From contig CAYJKW010000013.1 of NCBI GenBank assembly GCA_964370765.1, positions 1-45,445 of the forward strand: a stretch of 45,445 bases of DNA, read 5' to 3'. The translations under genes were made by a program, and so were the position numbers. The stretch is from CAYJBH01 sp964370765 (GTDB lineage Bacteria; Bacillota; Clostridia; Oscillospirales; Ruminococcaceae). Of the stretch, positions 1 through 7,801 are shown in pieces. How positions within the stretch are numbered: position 1 is the stretch's first letter; the number at the start of each line of letters is the position of its first letter. Under the pieces are notes generated by a model. It was not told the DNA's origin and did not search any database. It worked only from the letters and a program-made list of their open reading frames with translations.

Positions 1-7
1 TTAAAAG

Positions 8-1183
8 ATGAAATTAATTGTAAAAACTACGGTATTAGTCCCTGATTTAGGGACCGATCTTTTTAGCTATGCAGTGGTTGCCTGTGACCAGTTCACAAGC
101 GACCCAGATTATTGGCGAGAGGTAGAGCAACTGGCAGAGAATAGACCCTCAACAGCACATATTATTCTTCCGGAGATCTACCTGAACTCAGAACAGGAGA
201 AGCTACGTTTACGAAACCTACCGGAACTTACAAGAAGGTACTCGGAGGTATTGCTTACACGCAAGATTGAGGGTGCAATTGCGGTAGAACGCACCCTTGC
301 CGATGGATCAGTTCGTCATGGTATTGTTGTAGCTATAGACCTTGAAAGATATGAGTTTAACGGCAATAATGCCGATATTTTGCCTACCGAAAATACAATC
401 ATGTCAAGAATACCGGCCAGATGTGAGGCGCGTAGGCTTTCTGCCTTAGAATGTCCACATATATTAATGTTACTAGATGACCCGGATAGGCAGACTATTG
501 AGCCTGTATTTGAACTTGATCTACCAATACTTTACACCACCCAGCTTCAGCAGGGTGGAGGTAGCATAAAAGGGTATTCAATTACAGACACAGATTTGTT
601 TAGTAAACTCCAAAAGCAGATTGAAAGACTTTATGTGGGTGATGGTAATCATTCACTTGCAGCTGCAAAAACTCTCTATGAAGAAATTAAGGCCGAAAGA
701 GGTGAAGCAGCAGCTAACCATCCGGCGAGATACTGCCTTGTAGAGATAATTAATCTTTACAGTGATGCATTACCGGTATTACCAATACATCGGATACTAT
801 TTAATGTAAGCAATCATGATGTCGAATGTATAGCGAAAGAAATATTGGGTAGCGGTGGCGGATCTTTAACTTTAGTAGTAGCAGAGGATAGTTTTACCTT
901 TGAATATGATGAGAAAAAATATCCCTTAGCAGTTTTAGCTGCCGATGCAATTTGTGAAACAGCAGTAGAGCGATTCAAAGATGCAGAGATAGACTACATA
1001 CATGGAGATAATGAATTAGTAGAGCTATCAAAAAGTGGTGTTGGGTTTTTAATGCCAACACCTGATAAATCTACACTAATTAGCTACATAGAAAAAAATG
1101 GAGTATTCCCCAAAAAATATTTCTCACTCGGTCATGGTGCCGATAAAAGATACTACCTAGAATGCAGAAAAATAATTGAATAG
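8..1183 (+). CDS. DUF1015 family protein
   Basis: This 391-aa soluble protein matches what I know of the DUF1015 family, which is widespread in Clostridia and has no settled biochemical role. The family-like signature is the VGDGNHSLAAAK stretch near residue 210, which corresponds to the DGxH core of relatives, and the length is normal for the family. There is no signal peptide or membrane segment. The ATG sits only seven bases inside the window, so its ribosome binding site and promoter cannot be seen and a slightly earlier start is possible. It is followed after 15 bases by the purine nucleoside phosphorylase gene, so it is probably the first visible member of the operon that continues through obg. 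Family assignment is from recalled motifs; function is left open. Confidence 0.75.
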   Translation: MKLIVKTTVLVPDLGTDLFSYAVVACDQFTSDPDYWREVEQLAENRPSTAHIILPEIYLNSEQEKLRLRNLPELTRRYSEVLLTRKIEGAIAVERTLADGSVRHGIVVAIDLERYEFNGNNADILPTENTIMSRIPARCEARRLSALECPHILMLLDDPDRQTIEPVFELDLPILYTTQLQQGGGSIKGYSITDTDLFSKLQKQIERLYVGDGNHSLAAAKTLYEEIKAERGEAAANHPARYCLVEIINLYSDALPVLPIHRILFNVSNHDVECIAKEILGSGGGSLTLVVAEDSFTFEYDEKKYPLAVLAADAICETAVERFKDAEIDYIHGDNELVELSKSGVGFLMPTPDKSTLISYIEKNGVFPKKYFSLGHGADKRYYLECRKIIE

Positions 1184-1198
1184 TAAATGAGGTGGGCT

Positions 1199-2032
1199 AT
1201 GTCATTTTATAGCGAGTTGATGGAATCCTACAATAGCATTAAACACCGAATACCTTTTGCCCCTAAGGTTGCCGTTGTGCTCGGTAGCGGTCTTGGGGGC
1301 TTTGCCGACGGATTAAAGATAGTGGAGACAATCCCCTATGGCGAGATAGAGGGGTTTGCAGTATCTACTGCTCCGGGGCATAAGGGGCAATTTGTGTTTG
1401 CTTATGTTGGGGACGTACCCGTTGCCATAATGCAGGGACGGGTGCATTATTATGAGGGGTACCCAATGCACAAAGTAATACTACCCATAAGGCTTTTGAA
1501 ATTAATGGGTGCAGAGATTTTATTTCTTACAAATGCAGCTGGGGGTATTAATAAGGACTTTTCGGTAGGGGACTTTATGCTTATTACTGATCATATCACC
1601 TCTTTTGCACCACCTGCACTTGTTGGAGAAAACGTGGAACAATTAGGGGACAGGTTTCCTGACATGACAGATGTATATAAACTTAGCTTGCAAAACGCAA
1701 TCAGGGATACAGCAAAGAGAATAGATATAGATATTAAGCAAGGTGTCTATCTACAAACCTATGGACCTGCGTTTGAAACCCCTACAGAGATAAAGATGTT
1801 TGCAATGCTAGGTGCAGATGCAGTGGGTATGAGCACAGCATGTGAGGCCACTGCCGCAAACCATGCAGGGATGCGCGTGTGTGGAATTTCCTGTATTTCA
1901 AATGCTGCAAGTGGTCTGTCGGATGAAAAGCTGTCCTCAGACGATGTAAATAAGGCTGCAGAAATGGTAGGGGAGAGTTTCTCTAAACTTGTAAAAGAAT
2001 CAATAATAGCTATAGCAGATATAACGGAGTAA
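1199..2032 (+). CDS. punA: Purine nucleoside phosphorylase
   Basis: Predicted trimeric purine nucleoside phosphorylase, which splits purine (deoxy)nucleosides with phosphate to free base and (deoxy)ribose-1-phosphate for purine salvage in the cytoplasm. The 277-aa length fits the class. Visible motifs are the phosphate-binding GSGLG near residues 29-33, GRVHYYEGY, LTNAAGGI, and the C-terminal block running from AVGMSTACEA to SNAASGL that holds the base-binding residues. I place the start at ATG 1199 because AGGTGG lies directly before it; an in-frame ATG at 1187 lies upstream of that site and is less likely. The gene ends one base before the obg start, so the two are probably translated together. 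Choice between the symbols punA, deoD and xapA is by subfamily resemblance only. Confidence 0.9.
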   Translation: MSFYSELMESYNSIKHRIPFAPKVAVVLGSGLGGFADGLKIVETIPYGEIEGFAVSTAPGHKGQFVFAYVGDVPVAIMQGRVHYYEGYPMHKVILPIRLLKLMGAEILFLTNAAGGINKDFSVGDFMLITDHITSFAPPALVGENVEQLGDRFPDMTDVYKLSLQNAIRDTAKRIDIDIKQGVYLQTYGPAFETPTEIKMFAMLGADAVGMSTACEATAANHAGMRVCGISCISNAASGLSDEKLSSDDVNKAAEMVGESFSKLVKESIIAIADITE

Positions 2033-2033
2033 A

Positions 2034-3308
2034 ATGAAAACAAAATTTTTTGATACCGCTAAAATATCAATAAAGGGCGGAAGAGGCGGCGATGGTGCCG
2101 TATCATTTAGGCGTGAGAAATATGTTGCCGCAGGTGGACCGGACGGTGGAGATGGTGGCCATGGGGGGAGTATATTATTCGTTGCCGATGATAATCTTTC
2201 CAGTCTATTAGATTTCAGGTATAAACGTAGCTACCATGCACAAAATGGTGAGCCGGGCAGCGGTAAGAATATGTATGGTAAGAGTGGCGTTGACACTGTT
2301 GTAAGGGTTCCTAGAGGTACACTATTAAAAGAAGCAGAGACAGGTCACTTAATTGCTGATATTTCTGGTGACGATCCAGTGCTAATTGCTAAAGGTGGTA
2401 AGGGTGGACTTGGCAACCAGCATTTTGCTACACCCACAAGGCAGGTACCAAACTTTGCAAAACCTGGTAGGGAAGGTGAGTCCTTTGATGTTGTCTTGGA
2501 GCTTATGCTTATTGCCGACGTAGGTTTACTTGGTTTTCCAAATGTGGGCAAATCAACACTCCTTTCGGTTATATCGGCTGCAAAGCCAAAAATTGCTAAC
2601 TACCACTTTACAACACTTGTTCCATCACTAGGTGTTGTGAGGGTTTCGGAGGAAGCAAGTTTTGTAGTAGCTGATATCCCGGGAATTATTGAGGGTGCCG
2701 CACAGGGTATTGGTCTGGGCCATGATTTTCTTCGACATACCGAACGCTGTAGACTACTGTGGCACATTGTTGACACCTCCTCGATAGAGGGCAGGGATCC
2801 AATTGAGGATTACAATACACTAAATAATGAGCTTAAACAGTTTTCCGAAAGGCTTGCTGATCGTCCACAGCTACTTATAGGTGGTAAATCTGATATAGCG
2901 TCAGAGGAACAAAAAGAATACCTTAGGGAATTTGCAAAAGAAAAAGGAATGAAGGTTTTCTTTATCAGTGGTGCTACACATCAAGGTGTGAAGGAACTTG
3001 TAGACTATACCTTTAATGCCCTTGCAGATATTGAGAACCCTGAGATAGAGATACCAAAATATGTACCACCGGCACCGGCGCCACTTAGAGCCTTTGAGGT
3101 TAAACAAATCTCTGGTGATGAGTATAGCGTAGATGCGCCATTCCTTGAAAGATTACTATTAGGAAGTGATGTAAGCGATTACTCCAATCTTCAGCACTTT
3201 AGTAATGTTATGATTGAAAGCGGCGTAATAGATGCCCTTAGAAAAGCCGGTGCAACAGAGGGAGATACAGTCTATATAGGCGAATGGGCCTTTGATTTTG
3301 TGGAGTAG
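2034..3308 (+). CDS. obg: GTPase Obg (CgtA)
   Basis: Obg-type GTPase that binds the large ribosomal subunit and links ribosome assembly to GTP and stress state. The 424 aa show all three expected parts: the glycine-rich Obg fold (about residues 1-158), a G domain with the P-loop GFPNVGKST (about 167-175) and the G3 element DIPG followed by IIEGA, and a C-terminal OCT domain (about 350-424). The presence of the OCT domain is typical of Firmicutes. The start ATG follows the PNP stop with one base between, and the GGAG just before it overlaps the end of PNP, which suggests coupled translation. The next gene, for Mini-RNase III, begins three bases after its stop, which supports a ribosome-maturation theme. 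Confidence 0.97.
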   Translation: MKTKFFDTAKISIKGGRGGDGAVSFRREKYVAAGGPDGGDGGHGGSILFVADDNLSSLLDFRYKRSYHAQNGEPGSGKNMYGKSGVDTVVRVPRGTLLKEAETGHLIADISGDDPVLIAKGGKGGLGNQHFATPTRQVPNFAKPGREGESFDVVLELMLIADVGLLGFPNVGKSTLLSVISAAKPKIANYHFTTLVPSLGVVRVSEEASFVVADIPGIIEGAAQGIGLGHDFLRHTERCRLLWHIVDTSSIEGRDPIEDYNTLNNELKQFSERLADRPQLLIGGKSDIASEEQKEYLREFAKEKGMKVFFISGATHQGVKELVDYTFNALADIENPEIEIPKYVPPAPAPLRAFEVKQISGDEYSVDAPFLERLLLGSDVSDYSNLQHFSNVMIESGVIDALRKAGATEGDTVYIGEWAFDFVE

Positions 3309-3311
3309 TTT

Positions 3312-3707
3312 ATGCATAAGGAAATTAGCAGTTCTGAGTTGATAGGACGATCTCCAAATATACTTGCCTATGTTGGCGATGCAGTGTTAGAGTTATATGT
3401 AAGGGAACAACTGGTGAAAAATGGGGTTGCCCAATTAAGCCAGCTTCATAGAATAACTACCGAAGCCGTATCGGCAAAGGGGCAGGCAAAGGCATATGAA
3501 AGATTGCTTGAGACTTTAAATGAGGACGAAATTGCTGCTATGAAGCGGGGACGAAATACCGATAGCGGAGCAGTGCCTAAAAATGCAACTGTTGCACAAT
3601 ATAGGGCTGCAACCGGTGTAGAATGCCTTATTGGTTGGCTATATCTTAAAGGGAACACCGATCGTCTAAACGAGGTTTTGAGAATTTGCTTTAAATACAA
3701 TATATAA
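3312..3707 (+). CDS. mrnC: Mini-ribonuclease III
   Basis: Mini-RNase III is an RNase III catalytic domain without the double-stranded RNA-binding domain; in Bacillus it matures the ends of 23S rRNA. The 131-aa product carries the RNase III signature around YVGDAVLELYVR, with the likely metal ligands Asp23 and Glu27, and the family-specific MKRGRNT and PKNAT blocks in the middle. Length matches the family. It follows obg by three bases and shares its operon, so both probably act on the large ribosomal subunit. In many Firmicutes mrnC lies next to cysS instead; here it does not. I see nothing unusual in the active-site residues. Confidence 0.94.
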   Translation: MHKEISSSELIGRSPNILAYVGDAVLELYVREQLVKNGVAQLSQLHRITTEAVSAKGQAKAYERLLETLNEDEIAAMKRGRNTDSGAVPKNATVAQYRAATGVECLIGWLYLKGNTDRLNEVLRICFKYNI

Positions 3708-3719
3708 AAGGAAGGTAAA

Positions 3720-4049
3720 ATGCCAAGAATTATTTTTGACAATCTTGATAATAAAACAGTAAAAATGTTATCTACTAACCTTACCTCATCATTATCTAAA
3801 GCGATTGATTGTCCGGAGGATTGGTTTACATTTGTAGCACAAAACAACGGCATGTTTTGCGGTGGTGAAGAGATAGATGATACAGTGTTCGTTAGTGTCG
3901 AATGGTTTGATCGAGGTGAAAAAGTAAAAAATACTGTAGCAGGTATAATAACCGATGTAGTATCCGATATAAAAACTGTCGAGACGGTAACTATAGTCTT
4001 TAAAAAGCTTGAAAAGCCTGATTATTATGAAAATGGAAACCCATATTAA
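3720..4049 (+). CDS. DUF1904 family protein
   Basis: A 109-aa protein that resembles the small DUF1904 family, thought to have a tautomerase (MIF-like) fold. It begins Met-Pro, and an N-terminal proline is the catalytic residue in true tautomerases, but I cannot confirm activity. The EWFDRGEKVK stretch in the middle is the most family-like segment. There is no signal peptide or membrane segment. The start has GGAAGG about 5-10 bases upstream. It is the last gene of the operon before a strong terminator. Function is unknown, and the family call rests on recall of the pattern only. Confidence 0.7.
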   Translation: MPRIIFDNLDNKTVKMLSTNLTSSLSKAIDCPEDWFTFVAQNNGMFCGGEEIDDTVFVSVEWFDRGEKVKNTVAGIITDVVSDIKTVETVTIVFKKLEKPDYYENGNPY

Positions 4050-4053
4050 ATTT

Positions 4054-4079
4054 AAAAGAGGCTAAGCCTCTTTTTTTTT
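4054..4079 (+). terminator. Rho-independent terminator of the obg operon
   Basis: A perfect 9-base-pair stem (4054-4062 with 4066-4074) has a three-base loop and runs directly into nine T residues. It lies five bases after the DUF1904 stop and closes the DUF1015-punA-obg-mrnC operon. Confidence 0.95.
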
Positions 4080-4100
4080 GCTATAGATACAACGGTGCTA

Positions 4101-4114
4101 ATAATAATTATTAT
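4101..4114. promoter_or_regulatory. Perfect 14-bp AT-rich palindrome upstream of promoter
   Basis: A self-complementary ATAATAATTATTAT sits six bases upstream of the -35 box of the next promoter. It could be an operator or an UP-like element. It has the A+T character of Fur/PerR-type sites but lacks their 7-1-7 spacing, so I do not assign a regulator. Confidence 0.4.
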
Positions 4115-4120
4115 CGTTTC

Positions 4121-4149
4121 TTGACTTTTTACATTCATTTTGATATAAT
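4121..4149 (+). promoter_or_regulatory. Sigma-A promoter for the flavoprotein operon
   Basis: TTGACT (4121-4126) and TATAAT (4144-4149) are separated by exactly 17 bases. Transcription would start near 4156, giving a leader of about 29 bases before the ATG at 4185, too short for a riboswitch. Confidence 0.92.
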
Positions 4150-4184
4150 TTAAACAATAAATTTATTTTTAGTTGAGGAAAAAT

Positions 4185-5603
4185 ATGAGATATGATTTCG
4201 ACATAGCTATAATTGGTGCCGGAAGCGGAGGATTGGTTGTTGCCTCTGGTGCAGCAGGGTTAGGGGCTAAGGTTTTACTCGTTGAAGGGCGGAAAATGGG
4301 TGGTGATTGCCTAAACTATGGCTGTGTACCCAGTAAAACATTTTTAAAATCGGCACATTTAGCAAAGCATATGAAGAAATCGGACGAGTATGGTATTCTA
4401 AATACAAAATGCAATGTATCTATGCCAAAGGTTATGGACAGGGTGCATAAAGTAATAGAGGAAATAGCCCCCCATGATTCAAAGGAGCGGTTTGAGTCAC
4501 TTGGGGTAACAGTGAAGTTCGGGTTTGGAAGACTGATATCTAAGAACGAAATTTCGGTAGGAGAGGAAACCTTCTCTGCAAAGAAAATTGTAGTTGCTAC
4601 AGGATCAACTGCAGCAATACCAAATATTAACGGGCTAAAAAATGTTAACTACTATACTAACGAAACAATATTTGATCTAAAACAGCAACCAAAGGATTTG
4701 ATTGTCCTTGGTAGTGGGGTAATAGCACTTGAACTGGGTCAGGGATTTGCACACCTTGGAAGCCGTGTTCATATGATTTCAAGGTCCGGAAAATTGTTTG
4801 CAAAAGATGAGCCGGAAGTTTGCGACATTATGAAAAAAGCGATTACAGATGATGGAGTGATACTATACTCAAACTATAAAACAACTAATATAGAGCCACA
4901 TGGTGATGGAGTTAAGGTCACCTTGCAAAATGATGATGGGAAAAAGGAGCTGTATGGTGATGCATTACTTGTTGCTACAGGTAGAAAGCCTAATACCGAA
5001 GGGTTAGGCTTGCATGAACAAGGTGTAATTACCGACTCTAAGGGCTTTATAATAGTAGACGATTATATGCGTAGCACTGTAAAAAATATCTTTGCATGCG
5101 GCGATGCATGTGGTGGGTATATGTTTACCCATGCCGCAGGCTATGAGGCAGGACTTATAGTACGTAATGCACTTATCTTTCCCATGTTTAAGAAAAATTA
5201 TCACAATATTACGTGGTCTACATTTACAATGCCGGAAGTATCGCGTGTTGGGTTAAGTGAGGCTATGGCAAGGGAGAATGGGTCGTTTGGCTTTGTCTAC
5301 ATAAAAGATATATCAGAGAATGATAAAGCAAAGGCGCAGGACGATAGGTTAGGCTTTGTAAAGGTTATTCTAAACCAAAAGAAACAGGTCATAGGTGCAA
5401 CTATAGTAGGGGAATGTTCGGCAGAGATGTTGCCGGTGCTTTCACTATTAGTAAGCAAAAAAATGCCACTTAGCAGTCTACTTGGGGTAATATATCAATA
5501 CCCAATTCAAGGGGAAATACTTAAAACTATTGCAACTGCAGATATGGTTGCAGGGGCAAAAGAGTGGCAGATGAACTTACTTAAACGTATTGTAACAAGA
5601 TAG
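4185..5603 (+). CDS. MerA-like FAD/NAD(P) disulfide oxidoreductase
   Basis: A 472-aa flavoprotein of the pyridine-nucleotide disulfide oxidoreductase class I family. It shows an N-terminal FAD site (GAGSGG), a redox-active pair Cys42 and Cys47 in the form CLNYGC, an NAD(P) site (GSGVIALELG), the second FAD element GDACGG, and a C-terminal dimerisation domain. In lipoamide dehydrogenase and glutathione reductase that domain carries a catalytic His in HxHPTxxE; here the corresponding position is Tyr439 in YP followed by Glu444, as in the mercuric-reductase-like branch. There is no heavy-metal-associated domain and no C-terminal Cys pair, so mercury reduction is unlikely. Start ATG 4185 is chosen because GAGG lies 7-10 bases upstream; an in-frame TTG at 4173 lies before that site. 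It leads a three-gene operon with two membrane proteins. Substrate unknown. Confidence 0.85.
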   Translation: MRYDFDIAIIGAGSGGLVVASGAAGLGAKVLLVEGRKMGGDCLNYGCVPSKTFLKSAHLAKHMKKSDEYGILNTKCNVSMPKVMDRVHKVIEEIAPHDSKERFESLGVTVKFGFGRLISKNEISVGEETFSAKKIVVATGSTAAIPNINGLKNVNYYTNETIFDLKQQPKDLIVLGSGVIALELGQGFAHLGSRVHMISRSGKLFAKDEPEVCDIMKKAITDDGVILYSNYKTTNIEPHGDGVKVTLQNDDGKKELYGDALLVATGRKPNTEGLGLHEQGVITDSKGFIIVDDYMRSTVKNIFACGDACGGYMFTHAAGYEAGLIVRNALIFPMFKKNYHNITWSTFTMPEVSRVGLSEAMARENGSFGFVYIKDISENDKAKAQDDRLGFVKVILNQKKQVIGATIVGECSAEMLPVLSLLVSKKMPLSSLLGVIYQYPIQGEILKTIATADMVAGAKEWQMNLLKRIVTR

Positions 5604-5612
5604 GGGAGTGGA

Positions 5613-6200
5613 ATGATAGACACAAAAGCTAGGGGTCAATTCCAAAGAGGGTTTGATAGAGTGTCCAAAAAGTCTGGGCTTACACGAATACATCCGAATG
5701 TAATAACTGTTGCAGCTTTAATTTTTGGCATTGTTTCGGCTACACTGGTAGCACTGGGGTATAATTTCATTGCAATTGTTTTTCTGTGGGTTTCGGGATT
5801 ACTCGATGTACTAGATGGAACGGTAGCACGGTTAACTGGTAAATCGTCACCATTTGGCGCTTATATGGATCTTGTATTTGATAGACTAGTTGAAGCTGCA
5901 ATTATTATAGGTTGCTATATTCTAATGCCACAGTTTTCAATTTTTTATCTTCTGTTTTTTGCAGGTGCAATGTTTAACTTTTCAACATTTATGCTTGCAG
6001 GAAATTTATTTAAGAATACCGGTAAAAAGAGTATGCACTATGACATTGGAATTGTAGAGCGTACCGAATCGTTTATATTTTTTAGCTTGATGATATTATT
6101 ACCTGACTATATTTATATAATTCTAACTATTTTTAATGTATTAATGTTTATTACCGGCACGATAAGAATGATAAAGATATATAGTTACACTAAACAATAA
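5613..6200 (+). CDS. CDP-alcohol phosphatidyltransferase family protein
   Basis: A 195-aa integral membrane enzyme with the complete CDP-alcohol phosphatidyltransferase signature D-x2-D-G-x2-A-R-x8-G-x3-D-x3-D, seen as Asp65, Asp68-Gly69, Ala72-Arg73, Gly82, Asp86 and Asp90. Such enzymes join a CDP-activated lipid to an alcohol, as in phosphatidylglycerol-phosphate or phosphatidylinositol-phosphate synthesis. Several hydrophobic segments follow, consistent with a six-helix fold. The substrate cannot be read from the sequence; it is not an obvious pgsA or pssA. The start follows the flavoprotein stop by nine bases with a GGGGAG just before it. The pairing with a TVP38/TMEM64 gene suggests a membrane-lipid role for the operon. 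Confidence 0.85.
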   Translation: MIDTKARGQFQRGFDRVSKKSGLTRIHPNVITVAALIFGIVSATLVALGYNFIAIVFLWVSGLLDVLDGTVARLTGKSSPFGAYMDLVFDRLVEAAIIIGCYILMPQFSIFYLLFFAGAMFNFSTFMLAGNLFKNTGKKSMHYDIGIVERTESFIFFSLMILLPDYIYIILTIFNVLMFITGTIRMIKIYSYTKQ

Positions 6201-6209
6201 GGGGACAAG

Positions 6210-6866
6210 ATGAAAAAACTAATAATTGCAGTTGCTATTTTAGTGGTATTAGCATTTTTATTTAGGGATTATCTTAATATAGATTACCTACTAGGGCTTA
6301 TCGAAAGTGTAAGAGGAAATCCGTTTGCACCATTTATATTTATCCTGATTTATGCAGTTTCTGTTACATTTGCAGTGCCGGCATCTGCCTTAACACTGAT
6401 ATCAGGCCCGCTGTTTGGGTTTTGGCAGGGTCTAATTCTAACAATAATAGCAAGCAACTTAGGCTGCCATATAACATATTGGTTTTCTAAAATTCTTGGA
6501 AAGGATGTTATATTCAAATACATTAAACCTGGTAGCTTTATGGATACTGCTACTAAAAAAGCACAGGAAAACGGATTTATATTTATGATGTATGTACGGC
6601 TGTTGCCAATTTTCCCATTTGCTGCAGTTAACTACCTTACAGGGTTGCTTAATATAAAGTATAAGCACTATGCAATAGCAACATTCTTAGGGATGTTACC
6701 GGGTAGTGCAGTATATGTGTACCTTGGATATTCGGCCTCAAACATTCAGGATAACCCGATAGGGCTTATCATCTCTATCGCAGTTTTAGTACTTTTCACA
6801 GTTGTTGTAACATTAGCCAAAAAATTTGGCGAGAAAAAACAACATAAGGGAGAAAAACATGCATAG
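6210..6866 (+). CDS. TVP38/TMEM64 (DedA superfamily) membrane protein
   Basis: A 218-aa polytopic membrane protein with a TVP38/TMEM64 (SNARE-associated, VTT) domain. The family-like core is the SGPLFGFWQG segment near residue 70 followed by SNLGCHITYW, and RLLPIFPFAAVNYLTG near residue 130, the part thought to form re-entrant loops. Relatives in the DedA superfamily act as lipid scramblases or transporters. In other bacteria a TVP38 domain is sometimes fused to the same kind of MerA-like flavoprotein found two genes upstream, so the two probably work together. The C-terminus is short and basic. It is the last gene of the operon; no convincing plus-strand T-rich terminator follows. Confidence 0.87.
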   Translation: MKKLIIAVAILVVLAFLFRDYLNIDYLLGLIESVRGNPFAPFIFILIYAVSVTFAVPASALTLISGPLFGFWQGLILTIIASNLGCHITYWFSKILGKDVIFKYIKPGSFMDTATKKAQENGFIFMMYVRLLPIFPFAAVNYLTGLLNIKYKHYAIATFLGMLPGSAVYVYLGYSASNIQDNPIGLIISIAVLVLFTVVVTLAKKFGEKKQHKGEKHA

Positions 6867-6893
6867 TGTTTAGTTTGGTTATGGGTAGCTAAA

Positions 6894-6940
6894 TAAAAAA
6901 GATTAAGGGCGATGCGTATACTTATACTCATCGCCCTTAA
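6894..6940 (-). terminator. Terminator of the arg-metG operon
   Basis: A perfect 12-bp stem (6903-6914 with 6929-6940) with a 14-base loop lies just past the homocysteine methyltransferase stop. Read on the minus strand it is followed by TCTTTTTTATTT. On the plus strand no T run follows, so it mainly serves the leftward operon. Confidence 0.85.
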
Positions 6941-6952
6941 AAATTATGGCAT

Positions 6953-7765
6953 TTATTTCTTATATTTTTGCGTTAGCAGCTCGATATGTTTTGGAGTACT
7001 GCCACAGCAACCACCTATTAATACATTACCTAACGCTTCTATACCATCAAATTCCGATACAAATAGTTCAGCCTCTTCATATGACACACCATCCTTAGAT
7101 AGCTGTGGGGGGCCTGCATTAGGCTTAAAGATTATCGGTAAATCAGTATATTTACGAAATTCTTTTGCAACCGGTAGTGAATTTGCAGGTTCCATAGAAC
7201 AGTTAAGGCCGATAGCGGCAAGGGGGTATTGTGACAACCTTTCTACCATCTGCTGTACAGAATCACCCATTATTGTTTTTCCTACCTTGGTAAAGCTCAT
7301 AGAGCACATTATAGGCAATCCATATGCTGTTGCCTGTTTAACGGCAATCTCCAACATATTTAAATCCATAAATGTTTCAAAAAATATATAGTCAGGGCAT
7401 TGTGTGACGCCGGCAGCTAAAATCTCGCAGTATTGATGTGCACAATCTTCCTCGGTTAGATCACCGTATGGTTCTAATAATTCTGATAATGGACCTACAT
7501 CAAAGGCTACTGATGCCCTACCATCAGTAACATCCTTTGCTATCAAAACACCGGCTGTTATAACATCGATAAAGGAATGGTTGAGTTTACTATATTTATT
7601 TGCGCTAAATGTATTTGTGCAGATAATATCAGCTCCGGCTGCTATATAACTTTTGTGTAGCTGTGCAACCGTTGCTACATCGGTACTATTAAGTAGCGAA
7701 ACTGTATCGCCACCTTTTTCAATTAGAATACTTCCTATGGCACCATCTAAAAAAGTAATCGCCAT
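6953..7765 (-). CDS. Homocysteine S-methyltransferase family protein
   Basis: A 270-aa protein with the zinc-dependent homocysteine S-methyltransferase fold (like MmuM or the first domain of MetH). The three zinc-binding cysteines are in place: Cys189 in GLNC and the pair Cys253-Cys254 in GGCCGS near the C-terminus. The N-terminus begins with the typical LDGAIGS. There are no folate, cobalamin or activation domains, so it either uses S-methylmethionine or another free methyl donor, or supplies the homocysteine half to separate cobalamin-dependent partners; the sequence does not decide. It follows metG closely at the end of the long arginine operon. An AGGAG precedes the ATG. A role in methionine supply fits its neighbour, methionyl-tRNA synthetase. 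Confidence 0.85.
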   Translation of the reverse strand: MAITFLDGAIGSILIEKGGDTVSLLNSTDVATVAQLHKSYIAAGADIICTNTFSANKYSKLNHSFIDVITAGVLIAKDVTDGRASVAFDVGPLSELLEPYGDLTEEDCAHQYCEILAAGVTQCPDYIFFETFMDLNMLEIAVKQATAYGLPIMCSMSFTKVGKTIMGDSVQQMVERLSQYPLAAIGLNCSMEPANSLPVAKEFRKYTDLPIIFKPNAGPPQLSKDGVSYEEAELFVSEFDGIEALGNVLIGGCCGSTPKHIELLTQKYKK

Positions 7766-7801
7766 ATCATTTCTCCTTATATTAGTGTTGGTTTTTGGAG
7801 G

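Noticed and set aside
4185..5603. Mercuric reductase (merA) call
   Set aside because: The CxxxxC pair and Tyr439 fit the MerA branch, but there is no N-terminal metal-binding domain, no C-terminal Cys pair and no mer genes nearby.
6912..7391. 159-codon plus-strand frame opposite the homocysteine methyltransferase
   Set aside because: Antisense to conserved coding sequence, overlaps the terminator hairpin and lacks a ribosome binding site.
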